Shown here: positions 9,921-20,613 of the stretch, in pieces
Layout: each line of letters opens with the position of its first letter
Position numbering within the stretch: the first letter of the stretch is position 1
NCBI GenBank assembly: GCA_038503065.1
Contig: JBCAMK010000010.1
Location: 1,860,001-1,924,000 of the forward strand
DNA length: 64,000 bases
Reading direction: 5' to 3'
From: Paragyromitra xinjiangensis
Lineage: Eukaryota > Ascomycota > Pezizomycetes > Pezizales > Discinaceae
Notes under the pieces: generated by a model
What the model saw: only the letters and a program-made list of their open reading frames with translations
What the model was told of the DNA's origin: nothing
Database searches by the model: none
Program-made: the position numbers and the translations under genes

Positions 9921-11748
9921 TCGTTAGGAGGTGGGGTAGAGGGCGTTTGGAGATGGGGTTTGTCTTCTGGGGCTTCTTGGTGTCTTTACTGACGAGTAGG
10001 TTTTGGTGAAGCATCAGGGTTGGGAGGGTTGGGAAAGGCGTCGGGATGCAATGGGAAATGTGTATTTCACCGTTTCCATGAATCGTATAGAGGCCTGCTG
10101 ATAATTGCGTTAGAATAGCATAGTTGATGGGGAAGCAGTAGATTAGCTGAATAGCACAGCTTCTAAACTATGTTTTGGAGATAACCTTTATACTTTTATA
10201 CTTGGGGTGGTTATCAGGGTAGGGATGAGTGGGGTTTTTGCGGATGAATTTCCTGTAATCCTTCTCATCATTTCGGAAATGGCTTTCCCTGGCAGGTTTT
10301 GTCACGGGAGCTGCATTGGAACCTTTATAATTCTGGTCTCGTCTACGTGTGGTCACTAGTCTTCCGCTCCCCTCTGCCCTGTGTCTAAGATAGTTCCAGC
10401 TAGTCTTGATTGTAAATTTTGTTCTATGGCGGGGATCCAAGGATCCTATTGGGATTCCATAGCCACTGTAATACTAACTCACGGCCGACTCCAAAGAGGT
10501 TTATCTACGTGTAGGGTTTTAAACAAGTTTAAGGTACGTGTAGTTTACCCTGCCTCAGACTTCTTATGGTTAGGGGTTTGGGATGGCATTGTTTGTCTTG
10601 ATAGCGGTTTTGACCAGGTCTTTTTAAAGGCTCTAATACGTAAGACCATCTAATCGTTTTTGTTGATAGCGAAGTAATGAACACGGTGAGAGAGCGGGTT
10701 GTGTAGTTAAGTCACTGAAGTTCCGAGTCATGGGACATGGTTCGGAGAATTGCATCGTCACCAAGAAGTTTAAATAGGGCTGTCGGTTCTGTTACTAGGA
10801 TATCGCTATCTGCATGGTATAGGAGAATTTGCTTAGATGCTCAAATCCACCAGACCAGATGCCGGACTATGTACAGCTAATTCTCTATCTGCAATCTGGT
10901 ATATAGTAAAATCCCTTGATGCATGAATATCCGCTCTATGCACTCGAGTATCCATCTCTCTCTGTAGTGATGCACGTGGACGCAGCTAAATAAGCGAATG
11001 CCATGCACTCCTGGACGGGTACTTCGCATTGGTGGGTGTGATATATGTACGAGGTGAATAGCAGCGATTCTATTTGGTCAGGTTCGGATGGAAGAGATGG
11101 CTTGCAGTAAGCAGGAATTGTGTGCGTCGTTGTCGTGATGGAGCAGCGGCTGTGAGGCCAATGGAGGAGTTGGCTTTGCCATCTTCTCCGCATGAGTGAT
11201 GTGGTGCAGGAGAACTGTGCTACATGGACAGGAATGGGAGCAGTGCAATGGATCGTGGATACTCTACATGTATGTAGGAGAGGAGGGGGATGTTACTCCA
11301 CATACAATCCATACATACATGTATCTACCCCTACCTACATTCTCTCTCACAACCGTGCCCACCAGCCGCAGCCACCATCTCTAGGCAACTCCCCCCCGTC
11401 CATCCATCCATCCTCACATCCACCCACCCATTCAATCACCTCCTTCACTTCCCTGTCCAGACACAGAAGAGACATCCTTCACCTTCCCCCTCATCCATCA
11501 TCTCCATCATCTCCATCATCTCCATCATCATCCCATATCTCTGACTACTCTCAAGTTGCTTCTCCCTTTCCTCTAAACCGCTTCTCGGCTTTGACTTCTC
11601 GAGGCCCACCCGTGATATTTTCGTTCGGCAATACCCAGCTCTGCCCTAATTAATCCTAATAACCGAGTGATTGCGCGTTACACGCATTCACCACCTCCGC
11701 CACCCTCTCCCCTCAACAGCTGCCTTTCCATCACCAGCTTCATCAACC
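9921..11748. other. Intergenic region upstream of EDE1
   Basis: No gene supported. The last 300 bp are the EDE1 promoter and leader: CA/CT-rich with a short TCCATCATC microsatellite (11495-11533). Frames at 11192-11653 are made of this simple sequence and are not believable. Confidence 0.6.
11495..11533. repeat. CTCCATCAT microsatellite in EDE1 leader
   Basis: About four copies of a 9-bp unit (CATCTCCAT) about 215 bp before the EDE1 start codon. Probably within the 5' UTR or core promoter. Confidence 0.7.
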
Positions 11749-14700
11749 ATGAGTGAAAGGGACAGCAACTCCGAGTCTGGTAAGTCGAGTCTTTGAGGAC
11801 CCTATTTAACCTTTGCTCCCTCACAATGAGGTTACCATAGCTGACTGATCCGTCCTTCAGGTTCCGGCCACCACAACATCGTCCTCACGGCCGAGGAAAA
11901 GAAGGTTTTCGGCCAACTTTTCCAAGCAGCCGACAGCGAAAAAATCGGTGTCGTGACCGGTGAGCTAGCCGTCAAGTTTTTTGAAAAGTCTGGGTTGAAC
12001 CCTAGGATTCTCGGCGAGGTGAGCACAAAACTTCCGGATGCCCGGCAGGGCCACCCTCTGGCCCGAGTGCAATCCATGGAAACTGACGGGTCCACAGATA
12101 TGGGGTATTGCAGATACCGAGAACCGAGGACTCCTCACAAAGGTTGGTTTCAGCGTCGCGCTGAGGCTGATTGGTCGAGCACAGGATGGTCAGCATCCCC
12201 GCCCTGAGCTTGCGCAACACCCAGGGCCACTCCCGAAATTCGAGGGCGTGAATATCACATACCCGCCACCTCCCATGACCGCGTCGCCGCCACCGCCACC
12301 GGCGGCTCCGATCCAACAGGCGCAGATTTCGGGGCCAGGGGGAGTGATTAGGGTTCCGTCCCTCACGCCGCAGGATGTGGAGAAGTTTACAGGGCTGTTT
12401 GAAAAGTCTGGGGCTCAGGACGGTGTATTACCAGGCGATGTTGCGAAGGGCATTTTCCAACGCGCTAAGCTTTCAAACCAGACTCTGGGGTTGATTTGGA
12501 ATCTTGCTGACCGACAACACCGGGGTGCCCTTGGGCCTGCTGAGTTTGTTGTTGCGATGCACCTCATTACATGCTCAAAGAACGGGTCATTGCCCGTATT
12601 ACCGCAAATTCTTCCTCCGGGCCTCTACGAAGCTGCAGCTGGGCGATTGCCTGCAAGAAATGGACCTGATAGGAGAGGTGCCGGGAGGGGCCTTCCCCCG
12701 ACACTGCCACCGGTGCCGCCGATTCCGAAGCAATACTCGGGGCATCAGCAACGTGCGCAGAGTCCGCTGAGGCAGTTTACACCGCCGATTACCCAGGCGG
12801 TGCCGCGTCAGGGAACAGGGGACTGGGCCATCTCAGCGGCTGATAAGGCGAGGTTTGATCAGGTGTTTTTGACGATTGATAAACAAAACAGAGGGTTTAT
12901 CACTGGTGAGTTTATTTGGGGCTTTACTGCTAGGGTAGGATTCTTATTAATACATTTTTAGGAGAGGAGGCTGTTCCTTTCTTTGGGAACTCACAACTTC
13001 CTGAAGATATTCTTGCTAGCATTTGGGATCTTGCCGATATCACAAAGGCTGGACGCTTGAATCGTGATGAGTTTGCGATTGCCATGCACCTGATTCGTCA
13101 ACAGCGCAACTCTCCAGGTGCTAATGCTCTGCCTGAAACTCTTCCCCTGAATTTGATCCCTCCTGCCATGCGTCAGCAACGACAGTATTCAGGCCAACGT
13201 ATGTATTGAGGTCTATTTGTTTTTGTGAATTGTGCGCTCACTGTGGACTAGCTCCTCCAAGCGCCTATGAACCTCCCCCACCACCAGTTCCACCTCCCCC
13301 GCCAAAGACTGCCTCGGATGATTTGTTTGAGCTAGACTTTTCAAGTGCACCACCACCACCAGCCTCAGCTCCTCCTCAAACTTCGTTGAGTCCCTTCGAT
13401 ACAGATGTATTTGGAATGAAGTCAGCTCCAGCGACAGGACCCACGGCTCCTATGCCCCCACAACAAACCCCGAATTTCTTTAACAACACTGCCCAACGCT
13501 CGTTCATCCCAACATCTAGCTTCGGCCAGACTATGATCTCCCCATCTCAAACCGGCGGCTCTACTTCTTCCGCTCCAGCCAACCGCGCACCGCCTTCAAT
13601 GATGGATGATCTCCTCGGCGATGCCGATCCAGAAATCAGCAAGAAGCTCACGAACGAAACCACTGAGCTTGCGAACCTCTCGAATCAGATCGGCACACTG
13701 ACTAAACAAACCACCGAGCTGAAATCGAAACGTGCGTCAGCTGAACAGGAGCTTTCAACGCTGAGTACACAGAAGCAACACATTGAAATGCAACTCTCGG
13801 CCCTGCGCAGTGCATATGAGCGTGAAGCAGAACACGTCAAAGCTGTTGAGGATCAACTTGCGGCATCGAAATCCGAGACGACCCGGCTACGGAATGAATA
13901 TTCGGCCGTCGAAGTCTCGTATAACGAGCTGCAATCACGGAAACAGGAACTGTCGTCCGCGCTTGAGAGTGACAAGAAGGAGAATGAGTCGTTGTCCCAA
14001 CGCATGAAGGTTATCAACGCAGAGAACATCAACCTCCGGCAGGAGCTAGAGAGACTGCAGAGCCAGGCGAGGCAGCAACGCGGACTGGTCGCGATCAACA
14101 AGAAGCAGGTGTCTACCGGGGATCAGGAACGTGAACGCTTGCGGGGCGAGATTGAGGATGTGAGAAGGGAAATTGCGAGCCCCCCACCCCCAGGCAGCCC
14201 AACACCATCAACTGCGAGTCTGAACACCAACCCATTTCATCGTCGAAGCCCGCCCGCGGCACCAGAAAGCGCGTTTTCGCCGAGCCCATTTGCGCCTGGA
14301 AATGCGGCGCCAGCGCAATCTACAACGTTGGAGGATGTCTTTGGACCGTCTTTTGCTGCTGTGTCGCCGATGCCGACTGGGTCTTCTTTGACGAGCTTCC
14401 AGCGTGCGCAAACGGAACCGTCAGCATCAGAGGGTGGAAATGCGGAACATTCGACACCGCCGACGTCGCCTCCAGGAAGCTCGTACCATGGGTCCCCACC
14501 GACATCGGAAGTGCCGCCAATGAACGCCGCTGTACAAATGAACCCGTCCTTCCTTCCGTTCCAAATTAGTCGTGCAGATTCTTTGAGTAGCAGTGTACAG
14601 GTGAATCCAAGTGCGAGCCAACATGGTGATAATGAGTTTTCTCGCCCAGATACGCCAACCTGGGCTACCACTGGTGAGACACCCGCGAAGGAGCGAGAGG

Positions 14701-16281
14701 CATTTGTGAAACCGGAAGATCGAAGGAGCAGTTTTTCTGTCAAAAGTGATGCGGGCACTGAGGCATCCGCCAAGGTGTCGTTCCCAGGTCTCGATGGTCC
14801 AAGCAAAGAGAAAGACCGCTCTCCGTTTGGTGTGGAAAGAAACACAACGGGGAGCACTACTGGTGGCATGAAACCAGCTGAGAAGCGGGATTCTTTCAGT
14901 AGCTACGGCACACCATCATCGAACATTCCTGGCGCGTTCCCGAACTTTGATAACACTGTACCGATCAAACCTACCGCGACAGGAGAGAGCACAATGAGCA
15001 ATAAGAGCAGCGGGTCCGGAATTGGAAAAGGTTTTAGTAGTATGTTGGGCTCTAACCGTTCCGACAGCTTTTCTGATCTGCGGGGTCCCGGGGCTAGCAA
15101 GGACTTTGATGAGGCCTTCAAGTCTTTTGCCGGCCGTACCCAGGAACGTCAGCACACGGGTGGCTCTTCCAGCCGCTTCGACAAGGAGTTCCCTCCGATC
15201 GAGGAGGTTGGCCGCGATGAGGACAGCGACAGCGATAACGACAAAGGATTCGATGATAACTTCACGAGCAGCCCGCAGCAACCACCAACGACGAGCCCTG
15301 CGCCAGTAGAGAAAGATAACACTGGCCCACCAGGTGTAAGCGCACAGGCCAGCCCACCAGCCTATACTGCTGGTGCTAAAGGCGGCCTCGGAGAAAAGAA
15401 CCAGAACCCCTTCCCCGAATATAGTGGTCTTCTCCCAAGCAGAAGTGACCCAATGAAGCACGGCGCCGACACTCCCGGTGGCAGTTCCAACGCCGTCGTA
15501 TTCCCAGGAAGTGCAAGCGCGACCACAAGCCCACAACACACCGGTAATGCTTCCTCGAATGTCTTTGGTGGTGGTAGCAATAATCTCTTCTCATCATCCC
15601 CTGCACCTTTCTCCCCGCCAACTACGGCCCCTGCACCACTACCTGCGAATCCGTCATTGTCCGATGACTTTGACGATGAGTTTGGTGATCTTGCGGATGC
15701 GAAGGAGGCGGAAGATAAGGGCGATACCGGTGATGACTTCAACGGTTTCGACGACTTTAATCCGGTGTTTGAACACACGCACGGAGGCAACGGCATTGCT
15801 CCTGGCACAGCCATTGGTGGTGATGACGATGACTTTACGACGTTTAACTTCAACATTGATTCCCCGGGAGCACAGCAAGGTGGCGGAGGAGCAGGAGGTA
15901 ATGGAGCAACAGGAGGTCAGGAGATCAAGAAAGCGAGTAGCCAGGATTGGGATGCGATATTCGCAGACCTAGAGCCGAGTACAGGGGGACAAGGAGGTGA
16001 AGACACAGGGGCTGGAACAGTGACGGATGCGGAGAGCGGTGGGGTAAAGCTCGGTGAAGAGGAAGGATTGAATAAGTTAACAGGATTGGGATTCGGAAGG
16101 GAAAGGGCTGCAATGGCATTGAAGAAGAGTGGGGGTGATTTAGATCAGGTACGGTTTTAATCATGCCCCGCTCGGCTTCTTGTTTTTTGTTGTCTCTAAG
16201 GGAGGAGGAGTCATGTGGGCTGAAGGATTTCTTTTGATATAGGCGGCGAATTCACTATTGTCCGAAAGTGAAGGAAGATGA
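11749..16281 (+). CDS. EDE1: EH-domain endocytic scaffold Ede1
   Basis: Exons 11749-11779, 11861-12018, 12098-12905, 12962-13198, 13252-16148 and 16243-16281 give 1389 residues, close to the 1381 of yeast Ede1. Three EH domains are at about 19-98, 149-245 and 306-410 (for example IWGIADTENRGLL, IWNLADRQHRGAL, IWDLADITKAGRL). A long coiled coil runs from ~538 to 720 (KKLTNETTELANLSNQIGTL onward). A Ser/Pro/Gly-rich middle carries NPF motifs (TNPFHRR, NQNPFPE) that EH domains bind. A C-terminal UBA domain (LNKLTGLGFGRERAAMALKK, then SGGDLDQAANSLLSESEGR) is completed by the last exon of only 13 codons. Without that exon the frame would stop a few codons after GGDLDQ and lose the end of UBA helix 3. 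Ede1 is an early coat factor at clathrin-mediated endocytic sites and binds ubiquitinated cargo. Confidence 0.95.
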
Positions 16282-16643
16282 ATGTTTTAATTGCGGTTCT
16301 CGGGTTTTTACCTATGGTAGATCTCGTGGCGGGTGGATGTTTGTGTTTTAATTTTTTTCTGGTCGAATTCTCTTTTTCATTTGTTCATATGTTTGCGGTG
16401 AGGTGAAGACAAAGTTGTGGGTGACAGGTTGTGTTAGGATGGAATGGGCTGCACTCTCATTACGGTATCTTTCTTTTTCTTTTTCTTTTTCTTTATGTTT
16501 GTTGGGGGAATTCAGTTCTGAGCATGCAATATCCTCATCCGACCTATCGTACAGCGTCTTTATTATCATTGCGTGGGAAGCATTCGGGTTATATCCTACT
16601 ATACTTTACTCTCTTTTGGCATTGCCGTTTTTCCTAGTTTTTG

Positions 16644-16695
16644 GGGGAGAAGGGGGGAGGGGGGGAGGGGGGGGGGTGAAGAAGGAGGGGGAAAA
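16644..16695 (+). repeat. G-rich tract, possible G-quadruplex
   Basis: Runs of 4 to 10 G separated by single A or AA on the plus strand. It lies ~360 bp downstream of the EDE1 stop codon. Confidence 0.7.
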
Positions 16696-17082
16696 TGAAA
16701 GTGGGGTGGAGAAGGGGAAAGAATATCTGTCTATAATATCGGCCAATCTACTCTATATATCATTTTCCATAGGCTTCGTGGATCTGACTGATGGAGTTTT
16801 AAACTTGGTTGGTAAACTACATGAAATGTTAGCGTGTGTGGTTGCGCGTCTAGCGTCAAGGGAGTAGTGTGGTGCGGTTGTTCTGGCTTTTATGGGTTTT
16901 TTTACCCGATGGGTGGGTTTGGAACTGAGGTGGGCCGGACATAGGATGTCACTCGGTTTGGTGGGTGCCTGGAATGATCTGCATTGGGTTTTGGGGAATC
17001 TTGGGGAATTTTGGCCCGAAAGCTAGTCAGGAGTATGAGGGAGAGGAGGGCTTGTCGGGGGGTTTCGGTGGATTGGGGTGGT

Positions 17083-17107
17083 TGTGTTGTGTTGTGTTGT
17101 GTTGTGT
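17083..17107. repeat. TGTTG microsatellite
   Basis: Five head-to-tail 5-bp units. Confidence 0.75.
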
Positions 17108-17736
17108 TTGCTGGTTTTGGATGTGGATGTGGTTCGACTGGAGTTTGAGGTCATATTTTCAACGTAGCGAACGGGTAAAATTAGTGTAGAAAAGTAGTTT
17201 TTTGCCGAGAGATATAGATTTTTACTGAAAAAACTAATGCCCAATGGTAGAGTAGGTCGTGAAGTTTCTTAAGGCTGGTTGGAACTAGGACTGATGGGTC
17301 AGTATCTCCACAGGTGGGTTCAAAATCACCTTTACGGATTCCCAAATGAGCCGTGTGGAACTTGAAAAATATTTACACAGCTAAGACCAATTACCAAGGG
17401 GTCTTTTTGAGGCGAGGGGTATAGGATTGAGTTTTCTTTTGCGTTGTGGTTGGTTGGGGACGGGGAAGGGCGGGTTTTTGGTTCTGTTCGGTTGGTGCCT
17501 TTTGGGTCGTGCTTCTGGGGTGCTGCTGTTGTTTTTTGCGTATTCTTTGGGGGTTTTTAGGGGTTAGGTTGTTGGGTTTTACCGAGTGATTTCCTGTGAT
17601 TCACTCGGATTTAGGTGAATGGAATTTGATTTTGTGAGTTAGGGGAAAAGATTGGAATGGCGTGAACAGCCTGGAGGAGAGAAGGCGATATGGCAGCTGT
17701 GGGCTGTTGGATCTAGCTTGTTTGGGGGAGTATCTG

Positions 17737-17782
17737 TGATTGATTGACAATTCATACACGCATCCAACCTTTTGGGTTATGA
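17737..17782. repeat. Dispersed repeat, copy 1
   Basis: About 45 bp sharing the 17-bp identical core ATTCATACACGCATCCA with the copy at 21773-21820, in the same orientation. The flanks (TGATTGA... before, ...GGGTTATG after) are partly shared. It might be the end of a small mobile element; no terminal inverted repeat was found. Confidence 0.6.
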
Positions 17783-18409
17783 TGGCACGCCAACACAAAA
17801 CAAAACTGGAGCGCAGCCTTCGCGAAAGGGAGTATTTGAGTGTATTAAATATTATTTCTCCACAATAAACACATTGGGGTATTGTTTGCCGACACATAAG
17901 TGCGCTTTAATACATGTTTATTTCAAACGCGACTCCAACCTCCATCTTTCTTCAGAATAGCAGTGTGTGTTAGGGTAGGGGAGTGCACCAGATTGGTGGG
18001 GCTGCTGATCAGAGTGCCACTTTTGGTATGATGCGGGGGGGTTTATATGATGGCAGCGACTCCCTCCATTCGTTTTTCTCTCCTTCACCTCCATTCCCTC
18101 ACTTTGTAGAAACCTTCCCCGTCACGCTGCCTAGACCCTCGATATATTTAGCTTACCATACAAGCGATTCGAAAGCCACATTAAGAACAAGTAAAGAAAC
18201 TGCTTCCAACATTCACCCAGGTCTCTGCTGCTTATCGTATGTATCCATCCTCACTTCGATTATACCCAGGGCGGAGATGTGCACGTGGTGTTTTCCTAGG
18301 AATTGCGACTGGTTGACTGACTTCCTGTAGTTATATTCATCATCGAATTGTGTTGCGTACTGCTACGCTTTATCATCTACCTGTATACTGTCTATACACC
18401 CGACGTTTG

Positions 18410-18565
18410 TCCTATCTATCTTTTACTCTTTTACCGTCTACCCTCTCACCTTTTATCACACCCACTCTTTACCTTTACTCTCTCCTACCTTCTCTCCGAT
18501 CGCTTCTACCTCTCTACCTTCCTCCTCCGCTTTTCGTTACTTTACCTTTACTCTTTATCATATTT
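18410..18565 (+). promoter_or_regulatory. Pyrimidine-rich promoter/leader tract
   Basis: About 155 bp dominated by CT, TTTAC and TCTACC words directly upstream of a gene on the plus strand. Such tracts mark core promoters and transcription starts of well-expressed fungal genes. Confidence 0.5.
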
Positions 18566-18673
18566 TTCTTCATATAAATCCAGGTTTGAAATCCACGTCC
18601 TGCAATCTACTCAACCCAAACCTTAATATAATTTTTCTCTTAGTTCGTCATCACGTCTACTTATAAGTCTACC

Positions 18674-20613
18674 ATGGATGAGGCTGCCTTGATGTTCGAT
18701 TCGTTCATCACGATGCCCGAGGGCTCTTCGGATTCGGTATGATAAACTCCACATCTATGACAATTTCGTTCCTGCTCTGGATATTAATATTGAATTTGTA
18801 GAATTACCCTGAGCTTGGCGATAGTTCCGTTTGTACAGATGGAGCTAGTTCGTTAGATCTGGTATGTTCCTTCCATATCCGCCCTGACAAAGGTTATTCT
18901 TCGATTGAAAATACTGATATTGGGTTTTTAGGATTCTTCTGCGCTTAACGGCTGGCTCGCTGGCGCAGACGGTGTTGATTTAGTGGATCCGGTATGATAT
19001 TCTCTTTATCCTCTTTAATGGTGGCTAGGTTTTTACCCTAGAGACTAATATTGATTTTCTAAAGGGTTCCACGCTTGATGGTGGCACAGCCCAAACCAAT
19101 GATATCAGTTTGCTAGACCCAGTATGATAACCACCACGCTCTCTTATTTTATAGATAATTGGATCAAATGCTAATATAATTTTCCTAGGGAGTACATACA
19201 CTCCACGCTCCCGAAGCTACCCAGGGTTGGGATGGCCTCGAAACTTTTGATGGCCTCGACATCCCTGATGGATTGTGTGAGACAATCTTGGAGGATCCCC
19301 TCTTTGCAAGTACCGAATTCCCCTTCAGCATGGGGAATTTTACAGAAGGTTCCACCAGCGGTGGCGGGCCTACCGTCGATGGACTTAAGGAAATCTCACC
19401 AGAGGATTCCCTCATCCCCATCAAAGAATTCCTTGCTAGTTTTCCTGCCTTCGACGCGGGCCCCTCGGGTGCTAGCACTGGTGTCTTGGAGCCGGAACCC
19501 CAAGTACCTGTTCTGCCAGTGACACAAAGCCTTGATCAGTCTCGAGGTCTCCAGCGACAGGCTGTTCAGGAGGCACGGGCTCCTCTCCCTCCTCCCGTCA
19601 AGCCAGCTGGATGCTGGGGTTACCCACCCGCCCTTTCACCTCCTGTAGCATCTTCAAAGGGCCAGGCTCTCCAGCATCCTATGCCACTTCCGAGTTTGTC
19701 TCCTGTTAGCCTGAAGAGACAGCGGGTCGAGGACGGAGAAGAGGCGGCAGCAAAAAAAGCTCGGGTCAAATGCATGCCTCGACATAACCTCAAGCTGATA
19801 CAGGAGCTTGAGGAGAGGGTTAGGGATATGAATAGAAAGGGACTTCCAATGCTTGACGAGTTACCTAGATGGCATCAGGATAGGTTTTCTGAGGCCATAG
19901 AGGTACTTCGGCTATGCGGCAAGCATCAGGTGAAGTGCGCAAAGAAAAAGATAGAGAATACACTCGATTTCCTTGGTCAGTATTTGGACTGGAAGAGCGG
20001 GGTTGCTGGAGACTGGAATCTCAGGTTAGAGCAGTGGGGGATTATTCCTGGAGGTCTCCAGGATGGCTCCACTCAGAACACCACGATGCCCCCCCCCTTC
20101 CCGAAACAGGAACTTTCTTCCTCGTCCTCTTCTAATCTTTCTTCTCTTTCTTCTCCTAATTCCTCTCCTCCTTTATCCGAGCCCGCGGGGGCTCGGAAAT
20201 CCTCCTTGCCGCCCACCTCTACTACTCAGATTCCTTTCCCGAACCTGGGTAAACCGCCCTATCAACAGGTCCCGCCTTTTCCTTCCCCGGCTGAGCAGTG
20301 GTCTTTGTGTTTCCCAAAGCCAAACCCCCCGAGCCAGGAGATGAAGCAGAGGTTTCTCGAACCCCGGGAAAGCCTGCCAGGAAAGACTGCCGTCTTTGTT
20401 CCCTCCACCCTTAGTACGCAGCCCTGGAGGCCTCAATCGGAATGTCAGAAGACACCGGAGCTAGTGCGGGTAGTATCACCGGAGATCCAGAAGTGGAGTT
20501 CGAAACTCCTGGCGGCGAAGAAGGAGCTCGAGAGGGCGGCGAAGATGAAGATTCAAGCGGAGGTGGCGGTGGAGACTGCTGCGAGGATGTTGGCGTTTTT
20601 GGAGCTAGACTGA
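18674..20613 (+). CDS. Unrecognised nuclear-type protein with duplicated mini-exons
   Basis: I do not recognise the family. Exons 18674-18736, 18802-18861, 18932-18991, 19065-19121 and 19189-20613 give 554 residues. The first four exons are 21, 20, 20 and 19 codons, all phase 0, separated by 65-73 bp introns with near-identical ends (donors GTATGATA or GTATGTTC; 3' ends with CTAATATTGATTTT-like words). The encoded N-terminus is acidic and rich in D, S, L and G; three mini-exons end in D-L or D-P, resembling a transactivation segment. A bipartite basic signal (KRQRVEDGEEAAAKKARVK, ~256) suggests nuclear import. A helical block follows (LIQELEERVRDMNRKGLPML ... RLCGKHQVKCAKKKIENTLD), then a Ser/Pro-rich linker and a C-terminal Ala/Glu/Lys coiled coil (~515-554). 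A transcription regulator is possible but unproven. Confidence 0.8.

Larger units (their letters stand above)
16282..18673. other. Intergenic region with simple repeats and a long leader
   Basis: Downstream of EDE1 there is a TTTTC microsatellite (~16470-16495), a G-rich tract (16644-16695) and a TGTTG repeat (~17083-17107). The copy of a 45-bp repeat at 17737-17782 is listed separately. The last ~270 bp before the next gene are strongly pyrimidine-rich. A 3' splice signal (CTTAATATAATTTTTCTCTTAG, ending 18643) just before the ATG suggests a 5'-UTR intron. The open frames are simple-sequence artefacts. Confidence 0.6.

Noticed and set aside
11192..11653. 153-codon frame upstream of EDE1
   Set aside because: Dominated by CA/TCC simple repeats in the EDE1 promoter; a Ser/His/Pro-rich artefact.
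16403..16867. 154-codon frame downstream of EDE1
   Set aside because: Made of a TTTTC microsatellite and a poly-G tract; it overlaps the likely EDE1 3' UTR.
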